NCBI RefSeq assembly: GCF_024793895.1
Contig: NZ_JANUSB010000015.1
Location: 1,817,157-1,881,156, forward strand
Direction of reading: 5' to 3'
Source of the DNA: Serratia sp. AKBS12
GTDB lineage: Bacteria > Pseudomonadota > Gammaproteobacteria > Enterobacterales > Enterobacteriaceae
DNA: 64,000 nt
The translations under genes and the position numbers were made by a program. Of this stretch, positions 55,014 through 64,000 are shown in pieces. The notes beneath the pieces are model-generated. The model was given only the letters and a program-made list of their open reading frames with translations, had not been told where the DNA came from and ran no database searches. The first letter of the stretch is position 1. Every line of letters begins with the position of its first letter.

Positions 55014-56281
55014 ACAGTCGTCGTATCGTTATTACCGGTATGGGTGCAGTATCCCCTCTGGGCAGTGGCGTCGAAGCCATATGGCAACGTTTGCTGGCCG
55101 GGCAGAGCGGTATCCGCCCCCTGCCCGAAGATATTGTAGCCGATCTGCCGGTCAAGGTCGGCGGTCAGGTGCCAACCTTGCAACAGGATAGCGAGGCCGG
55201 GTTTGATGCCGATGCCTCGGTCGCCCCCAAGGATCAAAAGAAAATGGACCGCTTTATCCTGTTTGCCATGGCGGCAGCCGACGAAGCCATCCGCCAGGCC
55301 GGTTGGGTCGCCGACACTGATGAAAAACAGGAGCGCACCGCCACCGTCGTGGCCTCCGGCATCGGTGGCTTCCCGGCCATCGCCAATGCGGTGCGCACCA
55401 CCGACAGCCGCGGCGCAAAACGGCTGTCGCCGTTCACCATTCCGTCGTTCCTGGTGAATCTGGCCGCTGGCCATATCTCGATCAAGCACCACTTCAAAGG
55501 GCCTATCGGTGCCCCGGTCACCGCCTGCGCCGCCGGGGTACAGGCCATTGGCGATGCGGTACGCATGATTCGCAACGACGAGGCCGACATCGCACTATGT
55601 GGAGGCACCGAAGCTGCTATCGATACCGTCAGCCTGGGGGGATTTGCCGCAGCACGTGCCATGTCCAGCGCACCAGCCGAAGACGCAGCCATCGCTTCTC
55701 GCCCATTCGACAGCGCGCGTAGCGGTTTCGTTATGGGTGAAGGCGCGGGCATGCTGGTAATTGAAACGCTGGAACACGCACTGGCGCGCGGTGCCACGCC
55801 GCTGGCCGAGATCGTCGGTTATGGCACCAGCGCAGACGCCTATCATATGACCTCCGGCGCGGAAGACGGCGATGGCGCCTACCGCGCGATGAAAATAGCT
55901 CTCCGCCAGGCCGGCGTGAAACCGGAACAAATTCAGCATCTCAATGCGCATGCCACTTCTACGCCGGTCGGCGACCTGGGTGAAATCAACGCCATTCGTC
56001 ACCTGTTTGGCGATCACCCTGTGGCGGTAACCTCGACCAAATCAGCCACCGGCCACCTGCTGGGGGCCGCAGGCGGTCTGGAAACCATCTTTACCGCGCT
56101 GGCGTTACGCGATCAGGTAGCGCCGGCCACGCTGAACCTGGATCGGCCGGATCCGGCTGCGGCAGGCTTGCATCTGGTGGCCAAACGGGCAGAGCCAATG
56201 GCGATAACCTATGCATTGTCTAATGGTTTTGGCTTTGGCGGGGTAAATGCCAGCATTCTGCTCAAGCGCTGGCAAGCGTAA
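55010..56281 (+). CDS. Beta-ketoacyl-ACP synthase II-like enzyme (FabF paralogue)
   Basis: A 423-residue thiolase-fold condensing enzyme. The Cys-His-His triad is complete: Cys in VTACAAGVQAIGDA near residue 171, His in NAHATSTPVGD near 310, and His in TKSATGHLLGAAGG near 347. It would extend acyl-ACP chains with malonyl-ACP. It is cotranslated with an HxlR regulator and placed beside fabA, but the usual fabF is in the fabHDG-acpP-fabF cluster, so this is probably a second, specialised copy. No dedicated acyl carrier protein is adjacent. Confidence 0.9.
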   Translation: MNSRRIVITGMGAVSPLGSGVEAIWQRLLAGQSGIRPLPEDIVADLPVKVGGQVPTLQQDSEAGFDADASVAPKDQKKMDRFILFAMAAADEAIRQAGWVADTDEKQERTATVVASGIGGFPAIANAVRTTDSRGAKRLSPFTIPSFLVNLAAGHISIKHHFKGPIGAPVTACAAGVQAIGDAVRMIRNDEADIALCGGTEAAIDTVSLGGFAAARAMSSAPAEDAAIASRPFDSARSGFVMGEGAGMLVIETLEHALARGATPLAEIVGYGTSADAYHMTSGAEDGDGAYRAMKIALRQAGVKPEQIQHLNAHATSTPVGDLGEINAIRHLFGDHPVAVTSTKSATGHLLGAAGGLETIFTALALRDQVAPATLNLDRPDPAAAGLHLVAKRAEPMAITYALSNGFGFGGVNASILLKRWQA

Positions 56282-56290
56282 ACGGTGGGA

Positions 56291-56323
56291 TAAAAACGAA
56301 AACCTCCGCGCATTGGCGGAGGT
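56291..56323 (-). terminator. Intrinsic terminator after rmf
   Basis: ACCTCCGC (56302-56309) and GCGGAGGT (56316-56323) form an 8-bp stem with a 6-nt loop. On the minus strand TTTCGTTTTTATC follows. It is also placed to terminate the convergent FabF-like gene. Confidence 0.8.
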
Positions 56324-56349
56324 CATTCCTCTTGATGACAGAGAGCCGC

Positions 56350-56517
56350 TTAAGCGGTCACAGCCCTGTCTTCCATGGCTTGTCGCCAACCTCCCAGCCA
56401 ATTGGCCCGGGCATCCAATGATTGATAGGGACAAAGTTCCCTGGAACGCCCTGAAAGACCTGCTTGATAACCACGGGATTGTGCCCGTTCCAGACGATCT
56501 CGCTTCTGTCTCTTCAT
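56350..56517 (-). CDS. rmf: Ribosome modulation factor
   Basis: A 55-residue, very basic protein found on the minus strand, below the usual length cut-off. It begins MKRQKRDRLERAQSRGYQAG and contains CPYQSLDARANWLGGWRQA, the conserved RMF core. RMF pairs 70S ribosomes into inactive 100S dimers in stationary phase. GAGG precedes the ATG and a terminator follows. It lies between fabA and pqiC in E. coli too. Confidence 0.95.
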   Translation of the reverse strand: MKRQKRDRLERAQSRGYQAGLSGRSRELCPYQSLDARANWLGGWRQAMEDRAVTA

Positions 56518-56836
56518 GCCTCGTTTCCCTCATTTCTTGGTCTGCTGGAAAGAAAACAATGGCCACTTTTTGCGCAGCCACGCATAAGCAATAGCGCTAA
56601 TCGCAGGGAAGATCAATACGCAAAATTCACGCCAATGTCATATTTGTGAGCTACGCACGCAGAAAATGCTAAGTGGCTGATAACGCGAGGAACAGGTTAA
56701 TTATCTGAAAAATAGTGATAAAAAAGCCGGTGAGACGACGTCAATCTTTCTCACCGGCATGCCGTTAGACCGTTTTAGAACAGGTTATACGCTCCGTAGG
56801 GCACCTGGCGAGGATGCCCGGCCCGGGGAATAACCA
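56518..56836. other. Intergenic region between rmf and pqiC
   Basis: About 320 bp holding the rmf promoter region and the pqiC terminator (56721-56759). No further gene is supported. Confidence 0.6.
56721..56759 (-). terminator. Intrinsic terminator after pqiC
   Basis: GCCGGTGAGA (56727-56736) and TCTCACCGGC (56750-56759) give a perfect 10-bp stem. On the minus strand TTTTTT follows. Confidence 0.9.
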
Positions 56837-57394
56837 CTACAGGCGTCCGGCCTGAACGGCTATCTGCTGCGCCTCTTGCTGCCAGCCGGTAGCCAAAGCG
56901 CGTACCAGTGCATCGTAGCCGTCTTCCTGCTGCGCCAACTCCAGATTGAACGGCCGCTTGATCACTCGATCCTGATGTTTCAGCACCCATTCGCCGCGAA
57001 TAATGGCTTTGCCGTCATAACGCCCGTGGAAACCGGTGATGGTGACGTTCAGCACATCCTGATCGCTGTTCATCGGTTGTGATGACACCAGCCAACCCGG
57101 TAATGCGTTGCTGAGATTGGTGACCAGCGATTGCTGCAATTGCTGATCCAGCGGGCTGGCCCACAGATTGTTCTGGCCAATGACGTACTGCACGTCATTG
57201 GTCTGATACACCACGCCATTCTGCGCCAGATAATCCGCCACGCTGACGTGCTCCAGCCACAGCTGGCGCGATGCGGTGGTCGCGCTGACCTGCGCCGGCG
57301 CCGCCAGCGCCGGCAGCTGATAGTAGGTTTTCTGTGGCGTACTGCTACAGGCGCCGAGTAACAGCGCCAGGGCTACGGGAATCCATTTCATCAT
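56837..57394 (-). CDS. pqiC: Intermembrane transport lipoprotein PqiC
   Basis: A 185-residue outer-membrane lipoprotein with lipobox LLGAC (Cys16) and an ABC-type transport auxiliary (DUF330) domain. PqiC forms a ring that receives the PqiB tunnel at the outer membrane. Its ATG overlaps the pqiB stop codon (ATGA). Third gene of pqiABC. Confidence 0.93.
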   Translation of the reverse strand: MMKWIPVALALLLGACSSTPQKTYYQLPALAAPAQVSATTASRQLWLEHVSVADYLAQNGVVYQTNDVQYVIGQNNLWASPLDQQLQQSLVTNLSNALPGWLVSSQPMNSDQDVLNVTITGFHGRYDGKAIIRGEWVLKHQDRVIKRPFNLELAQQEDGYDALVRALATGWQQEAQQIAVQAGRL

Positions 57395-59037
57395 TTTTTG
57401 GCCTTCTTCGGCTGAGGATCGTCGCTCGTCGCGGCTTCAAATACCAACGCGTTGCTCTTTTCATTCAAGGTGCGCAGCACCGGCTGCAGTTCACGCAATA
57501 CCTGATCCAGACGCTGCATATCGCCAACCATCTTATTGTAGGCAGGAGAGCCAGGCTGGAAACCTTTCATGCTGCGATTCAGTTCCTGCAATGTTTTTTG
57601 CATATCCTGCGGCAGATCTTTCATCGCCTTACTGGCAATGATGTCATTGAGCGACTTCATGGTCTGCTGCGTCTCACGCATGGTGCGTTGGCTTTCCGAC
57701 AGCGTTTTGGTCGCTTCATTGATCATTGGGTTCAGCGGCATCGCATTGATCTTGTCCAGCGTCTGCATCAGTTTCTGCTGTATCTGCGCCAGCCCACCGC
57801 TGGTAGTTGGCAACAGCGGATAACCGAACAATTCACGCGGCCCTTTCCAGGCGCTTTGCTGTGGATAGAAATCCAGATCGATATACAGCGAGCCGGTCAG
57901 CAGGTTGGCAGACTTCAACGCAGCGCGCATACCACGCGCTTCGGCGTCTTTCAGGTGCTTTTCCATGTCGAAGTTTTCGCCGAGCTGCTTCTGGAAGCGA
58001 TCCGGTTCAATGCGGATCAGCACCGGAATGCGGTAATCGCTGTCCAGACGCTGCTCCATCCCCGGTTTATAGAACGGTACCTGCGCCACGGTGCCCAGAC
58101 GGATGCCGCGGAATTCAACTGGTGCCCCCGGTTGCAGGCCACGAACCGAATCAGAGAAGAACAACAGGTAATCTTTATGCACGGTGTACAGCGAATCCTG
58201 AATGCTGCGCTGGCTGTCGTACAGCTGATATTCTGCCTTTTCCTGCGCCTTGACGCCACGTTCCCAGCCGTCCGGTACGTCAAAGCTGACGCCACCGCTG
58301 AACAGCGTCGCCAACGAGCCCATTTCAACCCGCATGCCCTGCGCCGACATGTCGAATGCCACGCCGCTGTCCTTCCAGAAGCGCACGTTGCTGGTCACCA
58401 GTTGATCGTAAGGCGCGGTGATAAACAGCTGATAACGCATCGCGCGCAGTTTGGGATCGAAATAGCTGGTTTCTACCGAGCCGACGCGATAGCCGCGGAA
58501 CAGTACCGGATCGCCGGCATTCAACTGACCGGACTTGTCACTGTCCAGTACGATGCGCAGCCCTTTGGCATCAGGCGACGCCAACGGCGGTGCATCCAGC
58601 AGTTGGTATTCCTCTTTACCCTCTTTGCCTTTGCTGCCCGGTTGCAACTCGATATAGGCGCCGGACAACAAAGTGCCAAGGCCGGAAACCCCTTCCCGGC
58701 CTATTTGCGGCTTCACCACCCAGAAGGCGGAATCCTGCCGCAGCAGTTTTTCCATGCCGGAGTTCAAGCGAGCCTGAATCAGCACCTTGCTCAAATCCTC
58801 GCTCAGCGTCACGCTTTCTACCGTACCGACGTCGACGCTGCGGCTTTTGATTCGGGTTTTACCGGCTTCCAGCCCTTCTGCGGTGGTGGTGTACAACGTC
58901 ACCACCGGCCCCTGGTGGCTAAAGTGATAAAACAGGATCCATGCGCCAATCAGCGCCGTGACGATGGGAATAATCCACACCGGCGACCAGCGTTTGATCT
59001 TTTCAATATCCGCGACGCTATGATTATTTTCCGTCAC
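57391..59037 (-). CDS. pqiB: Intermembrane transport protein PqiB (three MCE domains)
   Basis: A 548-residue protein with one N-terminal transmembrane helix (about 18-38) and three MCE/MlaD domains (about 45-135, 160-240, 285-380), then a long helical C-terminus (about 440-530) that builds a needle across the periplasm. It is thought to move lipids or hydrophobic compounds between membranes. It overlaps pqiA by 14 bp. The longer plus-strand open frame over it is a shadow. Confidence 0.95.
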   Translation of the reverse strand: MTENNHSVADIEKIKRWSPVWIIPIVTALIGAWILFYHFSHQGPVVTLYTTTAEGLEAGKTRIKSRSVDVGTVESVTLSEDLSKVLIQARLNSGMEKLLRQDSAFWVVKPQIGREGVSGLGTLLSGAYIELQPGSKGKEGKEEYQLLDAPPLASPDAKGLRIVLDSDKSGQLNAGDPVLFRGYRVGSVETSYFDPKLRAMRYQLFITAPYDQLVTSNVRFWKDSGVAFDMSAQGMRVEMGSLATLFSGGVSFDVPDGWERGVKAQEKAEYQLYDSQRSIQDSLYTVHKDYLLFFSDSVRGLQPGAPVEFRGIRLGTVAQVPFYKPGMEQRLDSDYRIPVLIRIEPDRFQKQLGENFDMEKHLKDAEARGMRAALKSANLLTGSLYIDLDFYPQQSAWKGPRELFGYPLLPTTSGGLAQIQQKLMQTLDKINAMPLNPMINEATKTLSESQRTMRETQQTMKSLNDIIASKAMKDLPQDMQKTLQELNRSMKGFQPGSPAYNKMVGDMQRLDQVLRELQPVLRTLNEKSNALVFEAATSDDPQPKKAKK

Positions 59038-60337
59038 CTTGCGGCTCCTTCTTTATTGTTTCATTTACGCGATCCCAGGTCAGCCGGGGATCAAACGTCA
59101 TGGCAGCAAACATAGTGAGGATCACCACCATGGCGAACAGCAACGCGCCAGTAGCAGGATAAATACTCATCAATTGTCCCATACGTACCAATGCCGACAA
59201 CACGGCAATCACAAACACGTCGATCATTGACCAGCGGCCAACGAACTCAACAACTTCATAAATCAGATGCATCCGTTCGCTGTCAGCCCGCGGTTTGCCC
59301 TGGCGATTGGCGTCCCAGCACAGCCAGCCGATAGCAACCATTTTCAGCGTCGGTACCATGATACTGGCGATGAAGATCACCATCGCCACCGGGTAGGAAC
59401 CTTCGCCCCACAGCAGGATCACCCCAGCCATCACCGTCGACGGCATTTTGTTGCCCAGCGCCTCGGTCACCATGATCGGCAACAGCATCGCCGGCACGTA
59501 GAGAATCAGCGAGGTAAACAACAGCGCCAGCGTCCATTGCAGACTGTGCTGCCGACGGACATGGCCATTGGTATGGCAGCGTGGGCATTGCAACTGTTCA
59601 GCCGGCAAAATCGCGGTGCAGCAGGAACAGGAGCGTAGCCCCTGGCCAATGCCTGCCTGGCCGACGGACACCGACCGCGTTATCTGCGGCGCCGGCTCGA
59701 TATCCTGCCACAGCCAGCGGCGATCGACGCACTGGAAGGCGCGCACCTGCAACAGACAGAACAGGCAATAGGGTATAAAACTGCTGCCAACGCCGATATC
59801 GCCATACGCCATCAGTTTGACGAAACTCACCAGCACGCCGGCGAGGAAAATTTCCACCATGCACCAGGTTTTGAACTGGAACAGCACCTTGGCCATCCAG
59901 ATTTTCAGGCGCACCGGCATCCGCACCCTGGCGCACAGCAAGATAATCGCCAACATGCAAAACGCCGGGATCAGTTGGACAAACACCATAAACAACGTGG
60001 CCATGCTGGCGTAATCTTCGGCCACCATCACCTGCGGGATCTGGATCAGTTTGATTTCGTTGCCGATGCCGGCAACGCGCATATTCACGAAGGGAAATAT
60101 ATTGGCTAACAGCAGCATAAACAGGGCGCTGAGGGCGTAGCCGATAGGACGTTTGCGCGGCTCTTCCCAACGGGCGCTGAGCGTCGTTTTGCAACGCGGA
60201 CACACCGCCTTGCTGCCATAGGTCAACGGCGGCAAGGCCACCAGCATGTCGCACTGCGGGCATAACATCAGGCCCTCCTGCGGCTGCTCGCCGTTGCTCG
60301 CATGACTATGCTGCATATGATTTTGCTGGGAACACAC
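59024..60337 (-). CDS. pqiA: Intermembrane transport protein PqiA
   Basis: A 437-residue inner-membrane protein with two PqiA domains of four helices each. Each is preceded by a zinc-ribbon-like cysteine set: CPQC/CPRC at the N-terminus and CSCC/CPRC near residue 235-255. Start is GTG 60337, with GGAGG 6 nt upstream. First gene of pqiABC, which is SoxRS-inducible (paraquat) in E. coli. Confidence 0.94.
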   Translation of the reverse strand: MCSQQNHMQHSHASNGEQPQEGLMLCPQCDMLVALPPLTYGSKAVCPRCKTTLSARWEEPRKRPIGYALSALFMLLLANIFPFVNMRVAGIGNEIKLIQIPQVMVAEDYASMATLFMVFVQLIPAFCMLAIILLCARVRMPVRLKIWMAKVLFQFKTWCMVEIFLAGVLVSFVKLMAYGDIGVGSSFIPYCLFCLLQVRAFQCVDRRWLWQDIEPAPQITRSVSVGQAGIGQGLRSCSCCTAILPAEQLQCPRCHTNGHVRRQHSLQWTLALLFTSLILYVPAMLLPIMVTEALGNKMPSTVMAGVILLWGEGSYPVAMVIFIASIMVPTLKMVAIGWLCWDANRQGKPRADSERMHLIYEVVEFVGRWSMIDVFVIAVLSALVRMGQLMSIYPATGALLFAMVVILTMFAAMTFDPRLTWDRVNETIKKEPQGDGK

Positions 60338-60409
60338 CCTATTCCTCCCCCGACCTCAGGTCGATAGCACAAAATAGCCCGCAGCAGCGTGCGGGCACAT
60401 TTATTTGTC

Positions 60410-62314
60410 TCAGGCGTTTTTCATCGCTTCCAGCTCTTCCCAGCGCGCAAAGGCTTCTTCCAGACGCCCTTCCGCCGCCGCCAAATCGGTCAATACCCGT
60501 TGCGTCTCCGCATGCGGCCGCGAGAAGAAGCTTGCATCGCCAACCTGCGCCTGCAATGCCTCAATCTCGGCTTCCAGCTGTTCCAGGCGTTGCGGTAATT
60601 GTTCCAGCTCGCGTAACAGGTTATAGCTCAGTTTGGCAGCAGGTTTCTTCGGTTGCTCGGTTTTTTTCTCTACCGGTTTGTTCTGACTCACCGGCGCGGC
60701 CTGACGAATCGGCTTGGCGGTCGCGCGCTGATGATGCGCATCGTAATAACCGCCGACGAAGGTACCGATCTCACCGTTGCCTTCGAAGATCCAGCACTCG
60801 GTAACAGAGTTATCAACGAACTGGCGATCGTGGCTGACCAGCAGCACCGTCCCCTGATAGCCGTCAATCAGCTCTTCCAACAGTTCCAGCGTTTCGACGT
60901 CCAAATCGTTGGTAGGTTCATCGAGGATCAGCAGATTGCTTGGTTTAAGGAACAGACGAGCCAGCAGCAGGCGATTGCGCTCGCCGCCGGACAGCGCCTT
61001 CACCGGCGTCATGGCGCGTTTCGGGTGGAACAGAAAGTCTTGCAGATAGCCCAGCACGTGTCGCGAGCGACCATTGACCATCACTTCCTGCTTGCCTTCG
61101 GCCAGGTTGTCCATCACCGTCCGCTCCGGATCCAGTTCGGCACGGTGCTGATCGAAGTAGGCCACTTCCAGTTTGGTGCCGCAGTGCACGCGGCCGCTGT
61201 CGGCTTTCAGCTGACCAAGCATCAGTTTCAGCAAGGTAGTTTTACCGCAGCCGTTCGGGCCAACCAGGGCAATTTTATCGCCGCGCTGCACCTGCGCAGA
61301 AAAATTGCGCACCAGCACTTTGCCGCCAACCTGATAATTGACGTCTTCCAGGTCAAACACAATCTTGCCGGAACGCACCGCTTCTTCCACCTGCATTTTG
61401 GCGGTACCCATCACTTCACGGCGTGCAGAGCGTTCGTTACGCAGCGCCTTCAGTGCGCGCACGCGCCCTTCGTTGCGGGTACGACGCGCCTTGATCCCCT
61501 GACGGATCCACACTTCTTCCTGCGCCAGCTTGCGATCGAACTCGGCGTTTTGCAGCTCCTCCACCCGTAGCGCTTCTTCTTTGCTGGTCAGATAGAGGTC
61601 ATAGTCGCCCGGCCAGGAAACCAGTTTGCCGCGATCCAGATCGACAATGCGCGTCGCCATGTTGCGAATAAAGGAACGGTCGTGCGAAATAAACACAATG
61701 CTGCCCTGGAATTCCTTCAGGAAACCTTCCAGCCAGTCGATGGTTTCAATGTCCAGGTGGTTGGTCGGCTCATCCAGCAACAGCACGCGCGGAGAACTCA
61801 CCAGCGCCCGACCCAATGCCGCCTTGCGCAGCCAGCCGCCGGACAGCGAGGAAAGCTGCGCATCGCCGTTCAGGCCCAGTTGAGCCAGCACTTCACCGAT
61901 GCGGCTGTCGAGCTGCCACAGCCCCTGGTGATCGAGAATTTCCATAATCTGCGCCATGCGCGCCAGGTTCTTCTCGCTCGGATCGGTTTCCACCAGGTGC
62001 GAAATGGCGTGATAGGCTTTCAGATGTTCGGCCTGTTCCGCCACCCCTTCGGCAACGAAATCGAACACCGTACCACCAATGTTGCGCGGCGGATCCTGCT
62101 GCAGACGCGCCACGATCAGATCCTGCTCGTAAATCACCCGGCCGTCATCCAGCGGGATTTCCTTGCCAAGGATCTTGAGTAAAGTCGATTTGCCGGCGCC
62201 ATTGCGCCCGACCAGACAAACGCGTTCGTTGTCTTCAATGTGAATTTCGGTGTTATCCAAAAGCGGCGCGTCGCTGAAAGACAGCCAGGCGCTGGACATG
62301 CTAATTAACGACAT
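60410..62314 (-). CDS. uup: ABC-F family ATPase Uup
   Basis: A 634-residue soluble ABC-F protein with two nucleotide-binding domains: Walker A GRNGAGKST (near 37-45) with signature LSGGW, and GPNGCGKTT (near 353-361) with signature LSGGERNR. A C-terminal coiled coil (about 560-634) binds DNA or RNA in the family. Uup limits transposon precise excision and acts on ribosomes or branched DNA. It starts 5 bp after rlmL and lies upstream of pqiA. Confidence 0.95.
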   Translation of the reverse strand: MSLISMSSAWLSFSDAPLLDNTEIHIEDNERVCLVGRNGAGKSTLLKILGKEIPLDDGRVIYEQDLIVARLQQDPPRNIGGTVFDFVAEGVAEQAEHLKAYHAISHLVETDPSEKNLARMAQIMEILDHQGLWQLDSRIGEVLAQLGLNGDAQLSSLSGGWLRKAALGRALVSSPRVLLLDEPTNHLDIETIDWLEGFLKEFQGSIVFISHDRSFIRNMATRIVDLDRGKLVSWPGDYDLYLTSKEEALRVEELQNAEFDRKLAQEEVWIRQGIKARRTRNEGRVRALKALRNERSARREVMGTAKMQVEEAVRSGKIVFDLEDVNYQVGGKVLVRNFSAQVQRGDKIALVGPNGCGKTTLLKLMLGQLKADSGRVHCGTKLEVAYFDQHRAELDPERTVMDNLAEGKQEVMVNGRSRHVLGYLQDFLFHPKRAMTPVKALSGGERNRLLLARLFLKPSNLLILDEPTNDLDVETLELLEELIDGYQGTVLLVSHDRQFVDNSVTECWIFEGNGEIGTFVGGYYDAHHQRATAKPIRQAAPVSQNKPVEKKTEQPKKPAAKLSYNLLRELEQLPQRLEQLEAEIEALQAQVGDASFFSRPHAETQRVLTDLAAAEGRLEEAFARWEELEAMKNA

Positions 62315-62319
62315 AGTAA

Positions 62320-64000
62320 TTATTTTCCTTCGCCGGCATGGGTCACCAGCCAGCAGTTGTGAATCTGACGGTTGCGGGCAAAGTCCTGCGACAGCGTCTG
62401 GGCGGTAATTTCCTTCGCTTCCAGCCCCAGCGCCTGCAAACCGGCCTGATCCATCTGGAAACCGCGCTTGTTGTTCGAGAACATGATGGTCCCGTTGCGA
62501 CGCAGCAACCGTTTCAAATCTTTCATCAGCGCGAGATGATCGCGCTGAACGTCAAAGGTGTTCTCCATACGCTTGGAGTTGGAGAACGTCGGCGGATCGA
62601 TAAAGATCACGTCGAACTGTTCGTCGGCATTATGTAACCAAGACAGGCAATCGGCCTGTATCAAACGGTGCTGTCGCCCGGTCAGGCCATTGGCACGCAG
62701 GTTTTTCTCTGCCCACTCCAGATAGGTGCGCGACATATCCACCGTGGTGGTGCTGCGCGCGCCGCCCAGGCCGGCGTGCACGCTGGCGGTGCCGGTATAG
62801 GCGAACAGATTGAGGAAGTCCTTGCCCTTGCTCATCTCGCCGAGCATGCGGCGGGCAATACGGTGATCGAGGAACAGGCCAGTGTCAAGATAGTCGGTCA
62901 GGTTGACCCACAGCTTGGCGTTGTACTCTTCCACCAGCAAAAACTCTCCTTTCTGCGCCAGTTTTTCATACTGGTTTTTGCCCTTCTGCCGCTCGCGGGT
63001 TTTCAGCACCAGTTGGTTAGACGGCAAATCGAGCACCGCCAGCGTGGCGTTAATCACATCGAACAGACGCTGACGCGCCTTCTGCGCATCGACGGTTTTT
63101 GGCGGCGCGTACTCCTGCACCACCACTTTGCTGCCGTAGCGATCCACCGCCACGTTGTATTCCGGCAAATCGGCGTCATACAGGCGATAGCATTCAATGC
63201 CCTGCTGCCGCGCCCATTTATCCAGTTTCTTGAGATTTTTGCGCAAGCGGTTGGCGAAGTCCTCGGCCACCTGTAGGCCGCCGTTGCCCTGCGGATTGGC
63301 CGCCAGCTGGTAGTTCTTCTGCACGCAGTCCAACGGGCCATTTTTGGCCTTGAACTGGCGTTCGGCACGCAATTGCAGACAGCTCAACAGCTCTGGCGAC
63401 GCACTGAACAACGACAGTTGCCAACCGCCAAAGGCGCTTTTCATAATGCGGCCAAGCATGTTGTGCAACGCAATCAATGCCGGTTCGCTTTCCAGACGTT
63501 CGCCGTAAGGCGGGTTGCTGACCACGGTACCGAACGGGCCTTCCGGCAGCGGATTGGTTACTTTGCTGACGTCGTTAACGTTAAAGGTGATCAATTCAGC
63601 GACGCCGGCACGCCGGGCGTTGGCGCGCGCCATCTCGATTACCCGACGGTCAATATCCGAACCAAAGAAGCGCGAGGTGGTATCTTGCAGGCCGCGCCGC
63701 GCGCGTACCTGGGCTTCAGTCACCGCTTCGCGCCACAGATCCGGCTTGTGGCCATGCCAGGCGCTGAACCCCCAGTGCTGACGGTGCAGACCAGGGGCAC
63801 GATCCGCCGCGATCATCGCCGCTTCAATCAGCAGAGTGCCAGAACCGCACATCGGATCGAGCATTGGCGTTCCCGGCTGCCAACCGGAGCGCTGTACAAT
63901 GGCGGCGGCGAGGTTTTCCTTCAGCGGCGCCTGGCCGGTGAGATCGCGGTAACCGCGCTGATGCAGGCCTTCACCACTCAGATCGAGCGCCACGCTGGCC
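62320..64000 (-). CDS. rlmL: Bifunctional 23S rRNA methyltransferase RlmL/RlmK, N-terminus outside window
   Basis: The frame runs to the window edge, so the N-terminal THUMP region is missing and about 560 residues are visible. The first methyltransferase domain (RlmL, m2G2445) shows [14 protein letters not shown] and SNPPYGERL. The second (RlmK, m7G2069) shows [14 protein letters not shown] and [13 protein letters not shown]. The fusion is typical of gamma-proteobacteria. uup follows after 5 bp. Confidence 0.95.
   Translation of the reverse strand, partial: ASVALDLSGEGLHQRGYRDLTGQAPLKENLAAAIVQRSGWQPGTPMLDPMCGSGTLLIEAAMIAADRAPGLHRQHWGFSAWHGHKPDLWREAVTEAQVRARRGLQDTTSRFFGSDIDRRVIEMARANARRAGVAELITFNVNDVSKVTNPLPEGPFGTVVSNPPYGERLESEPALIALHNMLGRIMKSAFGGWQLSLFSASPELLSCLQLRAERQFKAKNGPLDCVQKNYQLAANPQGNGGLQVAEDFANRLRKNLKKLDKWARQQGIECYRLYDADLPEYNVAVDRYGSKVVVQEYAPPKTVDAQKARQRLFDVINATLAVLDLPSNQLVLKTRERQKGKNQYEKLAQKGEFLLVEEYNAKLWVNLTDYLDTGLFLDHRIARRMLGEMSKGKDFLNLFAYTGTASVHAGLGGARSTTTVDMSRTYLEWAEKNLRANGLTGRQHRLIQADCLSWLHNADEQFDVIFIDPPTFSNSKRMENTFDVQRDHLALMKDLKRLLRRNGTIMFSNNKRGFQMDQAGLQALGLEAKEITAQTLSQDFARNRQIHNCWLVTHAGEGK

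Noticed and set aside
57334-59115. A 593-codon plus-strand open frame across pqiB and pqiC, longer than pqiB itself
   Set aside because: It is antisense to two clearly conserved genes, has no ribosome binding site and no recognisable domain. High-GC codon bias explains the open frame.
60653-61570. A 305-codon plus-strand open frame over uup
   Set aside because: Antisense to conserved ABC-F motifs, with no translation signal.

Overview
The window is Gram-negative enterobacterial chromosome, most likely Serratia or a close relative in Yersiniaceae. This is inferred from the OmpA sequence, from the gene order on the right side, and from a GbpA-like chitin-binding protein and a rhamnose/rhamnogalacturonan locus. 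Genes are densely packed, Shine-Dalgarno sequences are mostly clear and terminators are mostly Rho-independent. I see no transposase, integrase, phage gene or CRISPR array.

Left part (1-14300) is metabolic and transport DNA. It holds chaB and chaA flanking a Fur-boxed siderophore-interacting reductase, lpxO, phoH with a distant Pho box, a YncD/PqqU-type TonB receptor, the rhamnose regulators rhaS and rhaR, the rhamnose symporter rhaT, and rhiT-rhiN for uptake and cleavage of rhamnogalacturonan fragments.

The middle (14300-38015) is the most distinctive. A membrane pair of unknown function (DUF2157/DUF4401 plus a GDYXXLXY protein) is followed by what reads as one secretion module. It has a GspS-type pilotin, a multidomain AA10 lytic polysaccharide monooxygenase, a secreted DUF1996 protein with a CBM96/DNRLRE-like C-terminus, a translationally coupled phosphorelay (LuxR-type response regulator, periplasmic-sensing hybrid kinase, separate HPt protein), two related membrane-anchored winged-helix regulators around a cytochrome b561, and a complete type II secretion operon gspC-D-E-F-G-H-I-J-K-L-M-O. 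GspC is short and lacks a PDZ domain. A 585-bp noncoding stretch rich in inverted repeats, including a near-perfect 24-bp palindrome, lies between the regulators. The working model is that the phosphorelay and winged-helix proteins control the T2SS, the pilotin supports GspD, and the LPMO and DUF1996 protein are cargo. That linkage is inferred from position and family.

Right part (38232-64000) is conserved backbone in the same order as E. coli K-12, read in the opposite direction: serT, yccA, tusE, yccX, rlmI, hspQ, yccU, yccT, mgsA, helD, yccF, yccS, sxy, sulA, ompA, matP, ycbZ(lonB), fabA, rmf, pqiCBA, uup, rlmL (cut by the window edge). The only insertion seen is an HxlR regulator plus a FabF-like ketoacyl synthase between fabA and rmf, with a perfect 17-bp inverted repeat in front. 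Recognisable control sites are a LexA box (sulA), a sigma-32 type promoter (hspQ), a FabR-like operator (fabA) and the ompA promoter.
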